A stretch of DNA of 64,000 nt, from the NCBI GenBank assembly GCA_011056555.1, contig DSEQ01000001.1:23766-87765 (forward strand), read 5' to 3'. Every line of letters starts with the position of its first letter. Position 1 is the stretch's first letter. This document shows positions 1 through 9,110 of the stretch, one piece after another. Both the position numbers and the translations under genes were made by a program. The notes beneath the pieces were generated by a model. That model had not been told where the DNA came from. It made no database searches and saw only the letters and a program-made list of their open reading frames with translations. Source of the stretch: Candidatus Zixiibacteriota bacterium (GTDB lineage Bacteria; Zixibacteria; MSB-5A5; JAABVY01).

Positions 1-152
1 AGTTCAATTGTATGGTAGTACAATTGAGCCGATTCAACCGCTTTTTCATATTGACGGATGCTTACTGCCGCCATGGCCTTCATGGTCTTTACCACCGACA
101 TCAGGTCTGTGACGCTCTGAATTCTGTTCTGCAGTGCCTCAAGAGTTGCCAT
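1..152 (-). CDS. atpG: F-ATPase gamma subunit, N-terminal part (runs off left edge)
   Basis: Central-stalk subunit of the F1 motor. Only about 50 codons are inside the window. The reverse complement reads MATLEALQNRIQSV followed by a segment with VVKTMKAMAA, the typical N-terminal coiled-coil start of gamma with its conserved KTMKAMA motif. The start codon is at 150-152 and overlaps the end of the alpha gene by 14 nt, as expected for translational coupling. It is the last gene of the N-ATPase operon, matching the usual atpA-atpG end of such operons. The 3' end lies outside the window, so integrity cannot be judged. Confidence 0.88.
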   Translation of the reverse strand, partial: MATLEALQNRIQSVTDLMSVVKTMKAMAAVSIRQYEKAVESAQLYYHTIE

Positions 153-1680
153 CTGACTCCTCGAGATTCAGTTTCTCCCTGAATAAATTCAGGAGCTGCT
201 CAATATCTTTATCTTTGAGTTTTTCATTGTTCAATATCTTTTTCGAAATATCTTCGGCCTGATCCAGCATTGTTTGCCTGACCTTGCTTGAGATATCTCT
301 CACCTCTGCAGGCTGGAATTGGTCGAAAAGACCATTATTGACAGCAACCAGGACAGCAATCTGCTCGGGCACACTGAGGGGTTTATATTGAGGCTGCTTG
401 AGAGCCTGCCGCACACGTTCCCCGCGCTTGAGCTTGCGGCGGGTTTCCTCATCGAGACGGGTGCTGAAACGCGAGAAGGTTTCCAGTTCTTCGAACTGGG
501 AATAGGCCAGCTTCAAATCCCCGGCCAATCCGTGATAGGCGGCAAGCTGAGTTTTTCCTCCAACCCGCGAGACCGATTTGCCAATATCGATCGCGGGAAG
601 AATTCCCTGCCGATATAACTTGGGCGACAGATATATCTGCCCATCGGTAATGGAAATCAAATTAGTAGGAATATAGGCCGAGATATTCTGCGCCTGAGTT
701 TCTATTACGGGCAGTGCGGTTAAAGAGCCCCCTTCGAGCTCCGGATTCAAATGGGTTGCCCGCTCCAGCAGACGGGAATGAATATAAAAGATATCGCCCG
801 GGTATGCCTCGCGCGCTGGCGGACGGCGCAGGAGTAAGGACAGCTCACGGTATGCCCTGGCATGCAGCGTCAGGTCGTCGTATACCACCAGCGCATCACG
901 GCCCCGGTCCCTGAAATACTCTCCCATCGAAGTGGCGGAATAAGGAGCAATATATTTCAAGCCGGGAGGATTTTCCCCGGAGGCAGCCACCACAATCGTA
1001 TAATCAAGAGCATCGTGTTGACGCAGGTCCTCAATTACCGATGCAATATCCGAACTCTTCTTGCCGATAGCGCAGTAGATGCAGATGACATCCTGATCGC
1101 GCTGATTAATTATCGTGTCCAGAGCTATAGCTGTCTTTCCCGTCTTGCGGTCCCCCAGAATGAGTTCTCGTTGACCTCGACCAACCGGGATAAGGGCATC
1201 GATTGCCTTGATTCCGGTCAGCAGCGGCTTTTTGACAGGGTCACGATCCATCATCGAGGGCGCCTCGCGCTCGACCGGCATACGATTTTCCGTGTTTACG
1301 GGACCGCCTCCGTCAAGAGGACGGCCGATCGCATCGACCACCCGCCCGATCAGCTCTTCACCCACAGGCACATCAATCACACGATGAGATCGTTTGACCT
1401 CGCTTGCAACCGGGATATCTGCGCCTCTGTCCAGCAGGATAATACCTGTCTGGCGCGGCTTGAGGTTGAATACTATTCCTCGCAGCCCTCCAGGAAACCT
1501 GACCAGCTCCTGAAATCCGACGCTCCTCAACCCCCGTACCCAGGCAATACTCGAGATTACCGCGACCGTGCGCCCGCTCTCATACATCTCCAGGTTGTAT
1601 TTATATTCCCTGCGGGTGCTCTCAAGCAGTGATAATGTATGGTCGATGATAGATTTTAAACCGGTATCTTCTGGGCTCAT
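139..1680 (-). CDS. atpA: F-ATPase alpha subunit (N-ATPase type)
   Basis: Non-catalytic nucleotide-binding subunit of the F1 head, 513 aa, full length for the family. The Walker A motif GDRKTGKT lies at about residues 176-183. The beta-barrel domain is N-terminal, and the alpha signature with SRVGGKTQ, which carries the conserved arginine, is in the C-terminal half. The start at 1680 follows the atpF stop by about 10 nt. It lies between atpF and atpG in the order used by N-ATPase operons (D-C-Q-R-B-E-F-A-G). The C-terminus is acidic and short. Assignment to the N-type rather than the housekeeping F-type rests on operon order and on the presence of atpQ and atpR. Confidence 0.93.
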   Translation of the reverse strand: MSPEDTGLKSIIDHTLSLLESTRREYKYNLEMYESGRTVAVISSIAWVRGLRSVGFQELVRFPGGLRGIVFNLKPRQTGIILLDRGADIPVASEVKRSHRVIDVPVGEELIGRVVDAIGRPLDGGGPVNTENRMPVEREAPSMMDRDPVKKPLLTGIKAIDALIPVGRGQRELILGDRKTGKTAIALDTIINQRDQDVICIYCAIGKKSSDIASVIEDLRQHDALDYTIVVAASGENPPGLKYIAPYSATSMGEYFRDRGRDALVVYDDLTLHARAYRELSLLLRRPPAREAYPGDIFYIHSRLLERATHLNPELEGGSLTALPVIETQAQNISAYIPTNLISITDGQIYLSPKLYRQGILPAIDIGKSVSRVGGKTQLAAYHGLAGDLKLAYSQFEELETFSRFSTRLDEETRRKLKRGERVRQALKQPQYKPLSVPEQIAVLVAVNNGLFDQFQPAEVRDISSKVRQTMLDQAEDISKKILNNEKLKDKDIEQLLNLFREKLNLEESDGNS

Positions 1681-1690
1681 AATGAATCAC

Positions 1691-2548
1691 TCACTTATCC
1701 GACTGGGAGGGCTTTTCAGGCTCCTGTTCTTCTGGCTTTTTATTATCGTCTTCACCGTCAGGTTTATCCTGGCCCTTCACTTTCTCGGCTTTTAGTTCGA
1801 CCATCCGCTCTTTGAATTCTTCTTCAAGCCCTTCAAGATAATCATCGATATTCCATTCTATGCGCTGGCCTTCCGCCACCAGTGCGATTCCACACCTCAG
1901 GTCGCTGTCTTCTTCGTAATCGATATCCCTGATCCCATCGAGCTTATCTTTCAGGGCCCTGGTCAGCTTCTCTTTTGTCTTGCCGGAAATCTCAAAAGAA
2001 CTCAGTACCTGCACCTGGCCCTTGTTGCCGCTGACCGAACTTTTCAATTTGTCCAGCTGTTTCTGGCTCAGTTCCGAGAACCGTTCAAGGAAGCGGTCAA
2101 TCATCTGCTCCTGCAGTTCAGCGCCGGCCAGGTCATCGAGAACCTGTCTGGAGATTTCAAAGACCTGCCGGGCAGTGCGGTCTCTGAGCGTATTAAGAAT
2201 CGAGGATTTCTCGTGTTCCAGGGATTTCTGCCAGTCCTGTCGAAGCTGCTCTATTTCCTCCCTGGATTCATGCAGCATCTGCTTCTTTCGTTTTTCAGCT
2301 TCTTCTTTCGCATCCGATATGATTTCCTCCCGCTTTCCTTCGAGCTCCTTCTTTTTATTCTCGTATTCCTCGCGCAGTTTTTCCGCTTCGGTTTTTTTAT
2401 CATCGGCTTCCTTGAGGCGGGATGATATTTTCTCACGCCGTTTATCCATGCTGTCCACTATGCGGTCGTAGAGAAAATGCTTCAGGAGCCAGACCAGAAT
2501 CAAAAAGTTTACGATCTGTGCGATCAATGTAAACCAGTCTATCTGCAT
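1691..2548 (-). CDS. atpF: F-ATPase subunit b with delta-like C-terminal extension
   Basis: Peripheral-stalk subunit, 285 aa, against about 160 aa for an ordinary b subunit. An N-terminal membrane helix (residues about 5-25, FTLIAQIVNFLILVWLLKHF) is followed by a long charged coiled coil to about residue 120. A C-terminal part (about 140-250) resembles the delta/OSCP fold, including a stretch with LRCGIALVAEGQRIEW. There is no separate atpH in the operon, and N-ATPase operons typically lack delta, so the extended b is inferred to serve as both. The tail from about 255 is very acidic and rich in E, K, P and D. The start at 2548 has a GGAGG within the end of atpE. Confidence 0.88.
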   Translation of the reverse strand: MQIDWFTLIAQIVNFLILVWLLKHFLYDRIVDSMDKRREKISSRLKEADDKKTEAEKLREEYENKKKELEGKREEIISDAKEEAEKRKKQMLHESREEIEQLRQDWQKSLEHEKSSILNTLRDRTARQVFEISRQVLDDLAGAELQEQMIDRFLERFSELSQKQLDKLKSSVSGNKGQVQVLSSFEISGKTKEKLTRALKDKLDGIRDIDYEEDSDLRCGIALVAEGQRIEWNIDDYLEGLEEEFKERMVELKAEKVKGQDKPDGEDDNKKPEEQEPEKPSQSDK

Positions 2549-2549
2549 C

Positions 2550-2831
2550 TTATTGTCCTCCCGCCTGCGCGGTTACATAGTTCCAGAAGGGGTTGGCGAA
2601 AATCAGAATAATCGCTATAACGAAACAGTAGATCGCGGTCGACTCGATCATGGCCATACCCACGAAAAGAGTACGGGTGATCGTATTGGACTCATCCGGC
2701 TGCTGGGCGATAGAATCCAGCGCCCGTGCCAGGGCGCGCCCCTCTCCAAGAGCCGGTCCGATCGAGCCGATAGCGATAGCCAGCCCCGCACCTAAAACCG
2801 AGGCTGCGCCGATAATACTTATGCTGTCCAT
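2550..2831 (-). CDS. atpE: F-ATPase subunit c (rotor ring)
   Basis: Membrane rotor proteolipid, 93 aa, two hydrophobic helices joined by a polar loop with AQQP. Helix 1 has the GxGxGxG-type packing region and GPALGEG, placing a carboxylate at E30. Helix 2 has MIESTAIY with the ion-binding E63, S64, T65 and Y68. The EST-Y set is the Na+-ligand constellation known from Ilyobacter-type rings. The extra E30, where Na+-binding rings have Gln, is typical of N-ATPase rings with two carboxylates. Ion choice (Na+ or H+) cannot be settled by reading. The ATG overlaps the atpB stop by one base (TGATG). Confidence 0.93.
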   Translation of the reverse strand: MDSISIIGAASVLGAGLAIAIGSIGPALGEGRALARALDSIAQQPDESNTITRTLFVGMAMIESTAIYCFVIAIILIFANPFWNYVTAQAGGQ

Positions 2832-3559
2832 CAGTTATCCTCCTCGTCTTTATTTTCTGTTTGATTATTTTCATCATTTTGATGTTCCTCCTCGGAACGC
2901 GCCCGGGAGGCCGAACCGATATATACCGCCGCCAGTATGGCGAAAATATAGGCGTGAATCTGCCCGATCAGAAGACTCAACACCTGCATGACCACCGGTA
3001 CAAAAAGCGGCGCTACCGCCAGAAGGACAGCAGCTATCATCGTGCCGCTGAGTACATTGCCAAAAAGACGGACTGCCAGAGCCAGTGTGCGCGAAAACTC
3101 GGAGATCACCAGGAAGGGAAACATAATCGGGGTAGGTTTGAGATAGTGCTTCAGGTATCCTCCCACTCCGCGCCGGCTTATGCCGAAAATAGGTACCGCA
3201 AAGAAGACACAGATGGCCAGGGCGCCGGTGGTATAAATTGAACCGGTGGGCGGATGATACTCGGGTACGAATGCCAGTAAATTGGACAATGAAATAAACA
3301 TAAACAGGGTGCCCAGAAATGGCAGGTATCTCTTCGGATCCTCTCTGACTATTTGTCTGATCTGGTCCCGGATATATTCCACCACAGTTTCAAGAAAGCT
3401 CTGCCAGCGGGACATCTTAAATCCGGATTTAAGGTTTCTGGTGACAAGTATGGAAATCAATACCAGAATAGCCATCACCACCCAGGTGAATACAATCGTG
3501 GCATTCAGGGTGATGAATTTCCATTCCCAGTATATTATGGAATCGGGACTTATGGTCAT
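2831..3559 (-). CDS. atpB: F-ATPase subunit a
   Basis: Integral membrane stator subunit that carries ions to and from the c ring, 242 aa from the chosen start. Conserved elements are FLGTLFMFISLSNLL in the second helix and SRTLALAVRLFGNVLSG, which carries the essential arginine, plus GQIHAYIFAILAAVYI near the C-terminus. The open frame runs further upstream to 3874, but the ATG at 3559 is preferred: AGGAG stands about 10 nt upstream and the ATGA overlap with the atpR stop is typical of this operon. The C-terminal tail is short, charged and rich in E, N and D. Confidence 0.92.
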   Translation of the reverse strand: MTISPDSIIYWEWKFITLNATIVFTWVVMAILVLISILVTRNLKSGFKMSRWQSFLETVVEYIRDQIRQIVREDPKRYLPFLGTLFMFISLSNLLAFVPEYHPPTGSIYTTGALAICVFFAVPIFGISRRGVGGYLKHYLKPTPIMFPFLVISEFSRTLALAVRLFGNVLSGTMIAAVLLAVAPLFVPVVMQVLSLLIGQIHAYIFAILAAVYIGSASRARSEEEHQNDENNQTENKDEEDN

Positions 3560-3897
3560 ACTCGACGATCTCCTTTTGTCCTGTACGATTGCTGCCCGGG
3601 ACCGAATTTTCCAACCATAACTGCACGGATTAGAATTAAGCCTGCAAGACCGGCAGCCACTGAAATCCATCCGGCTCTGACCGCAAGGATGTAGAACACC
3701 AGCAGTATTACAGCCATTCGTACGAAAAAGCTGAATAGCGTAATAAGGCCGGGACTGCCGCTCTTCATCAGCCTGTTTACTGTCATCCAGAGCAGGCTGT
3801 AATTGAATGCGCCCAATACCAGGCCGATTGCAAAACCGATTATAATCTGTAATGATATATGTATCAGCCCGCACCTCCGGTTTGTGCCTGGGGCCAT
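3556..3897 (-). CDS. atpR: N-ATPase accessory membrane protein AtpR
   Basis: Small membrane protein, 113 aa or somewhat shorter, with three hydrophobic segments (about residues 14-36, 50-71 and 77-95). AtpR-type proteins are found in N-ATPase operons between atpQ and atpB; a role in rotor-ring assembly or ion supply is proposed for the family. The start is uncertain: the ATG at 3897 overlaps the antiporter gene by 34 nt. A GGAGG just before the antiporter stop could instead drive a non-AUG start near 3865-3855, giving a protein of about 100 residues beginning close to the first helix. It ends in an ATGA overlap with atpB. Confidence 0.78.
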   Translation of the reverse strand: MAPGTNRRCGLIHISLQIIIGFAIGLVLGAFNYSLLWMTVNRLMKSGSPGLITLFSFFVRMAVILLVFYILAVRAGWISVAAGLAGLILIRAVMVGKFGPGQQSYRTKGDRRV

Positions 3898-5099
3898 TTA
3901 TGCAGCATGGCTCTTACTGCGAAAGGCGTCAGGATACATGTCGCGGCCGAAACAAATACCATGGCAGAGAACAGTTTTGATGAAACCGCCCAGGCCCCGA
4001 GTGCCAGACCTTTCTGCATGATAATCAGTGCGATTTCAGCCCGCGGAATCATGCTCACTCCTAAAAGGCTTGCTCCCTTCCAGCCTTCGCCGAAAACAGC
4101 CGGCGTGCATGTACCGATTATCTTTCCAAATATCGCTGCTACTGTTAGGATGAGCCCCACAATAATCGCCCCGGAAAGGGATGCCAGAGCGACCTTAAGG
4201 CCGATCCCTATAAAAAAGAAAGGGCTTAAAAATGAATATAGAGGTGAAAAGGCGGCATCGATCTTGACATGTTCCGGGTCACGGGAGAAGGCTGCCCCCG
4301 CAAAAAAAGCCCCGATTGCCAATGAAAATCCAAGGAGGCCGGCCAGCGATGCCAGGACTATTCCGAGTCCGGCAATTACTATGATCGGTTCCGATTTTTT
4401 CTGCAGATTTTTGAAATAACTGACCACACGTTGCTCGAGATAAATAGAGAATAAAACACATATCGCCCCGAATAATACAAGCTTCAATAGCACCAGACCG
4501 GTCTCCCGTAAAACTTCTGAAAACAGCGCTCCCGAGAAAGAGCCCTGTTTCAGGAACGGTACAATAGAAAATAACACCGCTATCACTATAATACCGGTGA
4601 TATCATCCAACTCGGCCACATCAGTCAATATCTCTCCTCGCCTCGATTTGAGCTGCTCAGCCTCTTTCCAGATGCCGACCGATATACCCACTGATGTCGC
4701 TACCATAGCCGATCCTATAAAGAGGCTGGGGACCAGATTCAAATCGAGTAAGTAATATGCCGTCCAGTAACCTGCCAGAAAACTTATGACTATATTGCCG
4801 ATCCAGATAAAACTGGCGCTCTTGAGACGCTCAAAAAGCATCTTGATGTTGCTTTCCAGTCCGATCCGGAACAAAAGGGCGACCAGTCCCAGTTTTGCCA
4901 GAAACTCGAAGACATCCTCACACTCGGATGTTATCCAGTGCCACTGGTAATGGCTGGCCCGCAGAATTACGCCTATCAAGATGAAGGCCACCAGGGCAGG
5001 CAGTCCCAGCCGCTTAAGATATGACCCAAAGAGGCGCACCGCCAGGAGGATCAGCCCCACCACAAAGGTAAGCAGAATAATGTCTGACGATTCAGTCAT
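3864..5099 (-). CDS. CPA2-family Na+(K+)/H+ antiporter inside the N-ATPase operon
   Basis: Predicted 411-residue polytopic membrane protein with about 12 helices of the sodium/hydrogen exchanger fold. The helix containing LTDVAELDDITG carries two adjacent aspartates, the hallmark of electrogenic CPA2 members such as NapA. SMIPRAEIALII near the C-terminus matches the conserved MIPRxE helix of the same family. No C-terminal TrkA-N or other cytosolic domain is present. The ATG at 5099 overlaps the atpQ stop by 8 nt with a GGGAG upstream. The frame extends to 5150, but that start would overlap atpQ more. It is co-directional and overlapping on both sides, so co-transcribed with the ATPase. A job in Na+/H+ exchange linked to ATPase ion cycling is inference. 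Confidence 0.88.
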   Translation of the reverse strand: MTESSDIILLTFVVGLILLAVRLFGSYLKRLGLPALVAFILIGVILRASHYQWHWITSECEDVFEFLAKLGLVALLFRIGLESNIKMLFERLKSASFIWIGNIVISFLAGYWTAYYLLDLNLVPSLFIGSAMVATSVGISVGIWKEAEQLKSRRGEILTDVAELDDITGIIVIAVLFSIVPFLKQGSFSGALFSEVLRETGLVLLKLVLFGAICVLFSIYLEQRVVSYFKNLQKKSEPIIVIAGLGIVLASLAGLLGFSLAIGAFFAGAAFSRDPEHVKIDAAFSPLYSFLSPFFFIGIGLKVALASLSGAIIVGLILTVAAIFGKIIGTCTPAVFGEGWKGASLLGVSMIPRAEIALIIMQKGLALGAWAVSSKLFSAMVFVSAATCILTPFAVRAMLHKWPQAQTGGAG

Positions 5100-5373
5100 G
5101 CCTGCTCTCCCGTTTGATCCAGTACCAGGCATTGAGAGATCCAAGCACAACTCCGATCACCAGAAAGGTCAGGGTCCAGGAGATCTGTCCCGGATGGGTG
5201 GAATCGATCCAGATGCCGATCGCCAGGCACACTATGGTGGGGATCGCCACCGACCATCCCACCATACCGAACATGCCCAGCCAGAACCACAGGCCCGATT
5301 TGTCTTTTTCCCTCCGGGCTTTCAGCTTGCGTTTTTCTTTTTTGCTGATCTTCTCGCCAAATTTGCCGCTCAT
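5092..5373 (-). CDS. atpQ: AtpQ/AtpZ-like small membrane protein of N-ATPase
   Basis: 93 aa, with a strongly basic N-terminus (KKEKRKLKARREKDK) followed by two predicted membrane helices (about residues 29-52 and 63-85). This matches the 'F-ATPase gene 1' (AtpQ) proteins of N-ATPase operons, located directly after atpC. AtpQ is thought to help Mg2+ supply or rotor assembly; this is family knowledge and unproven here. The stop overlaps the antiporter start. Spacing to atpC is 9 nt. The short sequence limits certainty, but operon position makes the assignment good. Confidence 0.8.
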   Translation of the reverse strand: MSGKFGEKISKKEKRKLKARREKDKSGLWFWLGMFGMVGWSVAIPTIVCLAIGIWIDSTHPGQISWTLTFLVIGVVLGSLNAWYWIKRESRHD

Positions 5374-5382
5374 ATTTCCCTT

Positions 5383-5769
5383 TTATTCAATCTGACTCTG
5401 CTCAGTGAATTTGCGTATAATTCCTCCCTCCAGCATTGCCAGAGAGGAGCGGGCTTTTCTCTCATGCTCGCTCAATACCGTAATTTCCTCGTCAATTGCC
5501 TTCTGCAGCTCTCCCAGGGGCCTATCTTTGATCGCTTTATAGGTGGAAATCATTACCTGCGAGCCGCGCTTGACCAGAATACCCTCATCTATGGCCAGGA
5601 ATTCTTCCTGATCATCTATCACATAGCTCAGGATACCGGCCCTCAGAGAGGAAACATAATCGATATGAGAGGGCAATATGCCGAACGAGCCTTCTTCTCC
5701 TTCAGCCGTGATCTGCTCGACATCCTCATCCAGAATTATTTCGTGCGGTACGGATATTTTAAGGCGCAT
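5383..5769 (-). CDS. atpC: F-ATPase epsilon subunit
   Basis: 128 aa, normal length for epsilon. The N-terminal beta-sandwich contains EGEEGSFGILPSHIDYVS, the conserved GxxGILPxH signature. The C-terminal helical hairpin (about residues 85-128) includes AIDEEITVLSEHERKARSSLAMLEGG in pieces and ends in Q. Epsilon links the central stalk to the c ring and may inhibit ATP hydrolysis. Its gene follows atpD by 2 nt, the D-C order found at the head of N-ATPase operons (housekeeping F-ATPase operons also end D-C). Confidence 0.92.
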   Translation of the reverse strand: MRLKISVPHEIILDEDVEQITAEGEEGSFGILPSHIDYVSSLRAGILSYVIDDQEEFLAIDEGILVKRGSQVMISTYKAIKDRPLGELQKAIDEEITVLSEHERKARSSLAMLEGGIIRKFTEQSQIE

Positions 5770-5771
5770 GA

Positions 5772-7196
<1,425 letters not shown>

Positions 7197-7370
7197 TTAC
7201 CTCTCAGACCCGCTAATCCACCGGGGCCTGCCAGCGGGGGACCGATACAGTTCAGCGTACTCTTTAGCAAAATTGGATCGCATAACTCAAACCGAGATTC
7301 TAAATTATTGTCCTTGTTAAGTTTAATCAAACGGTTGCGCAAGGGCAATACGAGTAAATCCCATATCAAT

Positions 7371-7389
7371 TACGTAAGTTGAGTACGTA
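7371..7389. promoter_or_regulatory. TACGTA-(7 nt)-TACGTA dyad upstream of the ATPase operon
   Basis: Two TACGTA palindromes separated by 7 nt sit about 180 nt upstream of the atpD start, with an AT-rich flank (TATAAT just outside on the plus strand). The arrangement would suit a dimeric regulator. No clear sigma70-type promoter pair could be chosen in 7194-7460, so this is only a candidate operator. Apart from this dyad and the hairpin at 7461-7494, the 310-nt spacer shows no gene. Confidence 0.25.
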
Positions 7390-7460
7390 TAATGACGAAA
7401 TGCTTTCGCCCGTATTTATAACTATATTGCCTGACATGAGGCCTGCCATTGAAGATATTT

Positions 7461-7494
7461 AAGCGCATGCCGTCTTATCAGATAACATGCGCTT
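7461..7494 (-). terminator. Hairpin following tRNA-Glu
   Basis: Perfect 9-bp inverted repeat, AAGCGCATG ... CATGCGCTT, with a 16-nt loop, starting 11 nt beyond the tRNA 3' end on the minus strand. The following minus-strand bases (TTAAATATCTTC) are only weakly U-rich, so it is a possible terminator or processing signal for the tRNA transcript. Confidence 0.35.
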
Positions 7495-7504
7495 ACATAT
7501 TAAG

Positions 7505-7577
7505 TAGCCCTACGGGGAATCGAACCCCGGTTTGATGGCTGAGAACCACCCGTCCTAGTCCACTAGACGATAGGGCC
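7505..7577 (-). tRNA. tRNA-Glu (anticodon CTC)
   Basis: 73-nt cloverleaf on the minus strand. Acceptor GGCCCTA pairs with TAGGGCT, with a G-U at the first pair. The D arm is GTCT/GGAC, the anticodon stem GGTGG/CCATC and the anticodon loop TTCTCAG, giving CTC. The T arm is CGGGG/CCCCG with loop TTCGATT, and the discriminator is A. The 3' CCA is not encoded. A CTC isoacceptor reads GAG codons, so a second Glu tRNA (TTC) would be expected elsewhere. Confidence 0.95.
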
Positions 7578-7776
7578 ATATCAGGTCAATTTTGTCTGCA
7601 CTATTATATACGAAATCGGAAAATATGCAACGGATTTTCCTTTGAATCTTTCGTTTTTACAGCCAGTTTTTAACAACCGCGCCCGACGAATGTTCCAAAC
7701 CGCCCGGATCTTTAAATCCCTTGCCCAACACTCATTCCGGCGCTATATTGCATGGCTGAAACAGGAGGTGAGTTTC

Positions 7777-8274
7777 ATGGCGACGATAAAAGGTAAAGTC
7801 CACAAATATGGCGATGACATCAATACCGATGTGATCTTCCCGGGAAAATATACCTACACCGTAACAGATCCCGAGGAGATGGCGCAGCATGCCATGGAGG
7901 ACCTCGATCCGGATTTTGTCAAAACTGTCGAGGATGGCGATATCGTGGTTGGCGGTACGAATTTCGGCTGTGGCTCCTCGCGTGAGCAGGCGGTTAAATG
8001 CCTGAAATTCGCCGGGGTGGGGGCGGTGATAGCAAAAACATTTGCACGTATCTACTTCCGCAACCTTATAAATAACGGCGTGCCGGCCATCGTCCAGCCC
8101 GAACTGGTTGACAAGGTCAAGAAAGGCGACAGGCTCGAGATCGACCTGGAGAAGGGGAAGATTAAGTCTCCTTACGGTGAATTTGATTTTCCCGCCTACG
8201 CCCCTGAAATCATGGCTATCATGAAAGAGGGCGGCCTGATTCCGTACACGAAAAAAAAGCTGGGGACGGCATAA
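7777..8274 (+). CDS. leuD: 3-isopropylmalate dehydratase small subunit (LeuD-like)
   Basis: 165 aa, the compact archaeal/bacterial LeuD type. It has the swivelling-domain motifs YGDDINTDVIFPGKY near the N-terminus and GTNFGCGSSREQA at about residues 66-78, which bind the substrate when combined with the Fe-S LeuC subunit. The start at 7777 has AGGAGGTG 8-12 nt upstream. The open frame extends back to 7642 without homology and is rejected. No leuC or other leucine genes are within the window, so its large-subunit partner is elsewhere. It could equally serve homoaconitase or citramalate isomerisation, since small subunits of these enzymes are hard to tell apart. Confidence 0.85.
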   Translation: MATIKGKVHKYGDDINTDVIFPGKYTYTVTDPEEMAQHAMEDLDPDFVKTVEDGDIVVGGTNFGCGSSREQAVKCLKFAGVGAVIAKTFARIYFRNLINNGVPAIVQPELVDKVKKGDRLEIDLEKGKIKSPYGEFDFPAYAPEIMAIMKEGGLIPYTKKKLGTA

Positions 8275-8297
8275 AGTCAGCTATATATCTTGTTGAA

Positions 8298-8353
8298 CAG
8301 GTTCCCTGCGAACCTGGCGACGATATAATTGGCATGATCACAAAGATCATGCC
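8298..8353. repeat. Two hairpins between leuD and the methyltransferase
   Basis: CAGGTTCCCTGCGAACCTG (8298-8316) is a 7-bp stem and is shared almost exactly with 33953-33973. GGCATGATC-acaaa-GATCATGCC (8331-8353) is a perfect 9-bp stem with a 5-nt loop. Neither has a T-run, so they are not classical terminators. The first belongs to a dispersed repeat. Confidence 0.5.
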
Positions 8354-8371
8354 CTACACCAGAATAGTCCA

Positions 8372-9040
8372 ATGCTCAAAGACAAAATAGTAGAGCTCAA
8401 TCCCGAACGCGTGCTGGATATCGGCTGCCGTGACGGCTCCTTCACCGCCGAATTGTCCCAATACTGCGGTGAAATTATTGCCATAGACATAAATCCGGAT
8501 GCTGTCGAACGAGCCCTGAAAGACAATTCAAAATCCAATATAGAATACATGGTTGGGGATGGGCGCTCGGTGGAATTCGATGATGCCGGCTTCGACCTGG
8601 TTTATGAGAAGGATGCGCTTCATCATATTAAAGAGTGGCAACAGGCGGTTGATGAGATGCTCAGGCTGTCCTCGAACTATGTTCTGATTGAGGAACCGTT
8701 GAATGATCCCCGCAGTGAAGCCAAGCGCAACGCCATCATGGCCCAGGAGTTCTTCCTGGAGGTGCAGCGAGAGGCCGGCTATTCGCATTTTAAATATATT
8801 TCACTCGAGACCCTGAAAGGCTATTTGAAACATAAGGGCTTAAATTTCGAAATCGAAATTGAGAAGTGCGATGAGCCGGAAACATATGAGCATCATTTCG
8901 ACCAGTTTGAGGAATTTGCCTTCAAGACCGGGCGCGGGGATTACTGGATGAAGCGGCTGGATGATTTTCTGGATGAGATGAAAGGCAGGCCGATCTGCCA
9001 ATCCGATACATTATTCATCGAAGTCAGGAAGCTAAAGTAA
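8372..9040 (+). CDS. SAM-dependent class I methyltransferase
   Basis: 222 aa. The N-terminal SAM-binding motif reads VLDIGCRDGSFTAEL (about residues 15-29), followed by acidic motif II in IIAIDINPDA and VGDGRSVEFDDAGFDLVYEKDALHHI, a typical Methyltransf_11 pattern. The C-terminal half, rich in E, F and D, would shape substrate binding but gives no hint of substrate. The ATG at 8372 has no clear ribosome-binding site. It stands alone between an orphan leuD and a truncated methyltransferase fragment. Confidence 0.75.
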   Translation: MLKDKIVELNPERVLDIGCRDGSFTAELSQYCGEIIAIDINPDAVERALKDNSKSNIEYMVGDGRSVEFDDAGFDLVYEKDALHHIKEWQQAVDEMLRLSSNYVLIEEPLNDPRSEAKRNAIMAQEFFLEVQREAGYSHFKYISLETLKGYLKHKGLNFEIEIEKCDEPETYEHHFDQFEEFAFKTGRGDYWMKRLDDFLDEMKGRPICQSDTLFIEVRKLK

Positions 9041-9110
9041 ATCGGCTTACCCCGGTAGCTGTCCGTTACCGGCCGAAACGGCAGTCAAACCACATGAGAA
9101 GCCCAGCGCC

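Noticed and set aside
862..1632. Long open frame (256 codons) on the plus strand
   Set aside because: Antisense to the fully conserved atpA; no recognisable protein.
3560..3874. Upstream extension of atpB to a GTG at 3874
   Set aside because: It would run through atpR in another frame; ATG 3559 has AGGAG and an ATGA overlap.
7642..7776. Upstream extension of LeuD to 7642
   Set aside because: The extra 45 residues have no homology-like features, while ATG 7777 has a strong AGGAGGTG.
8298..8353. Hairpins after leuD as rho-independent terminators
   Set aside because: No T-run follows either stem; one belongs to a dispersed repeat.
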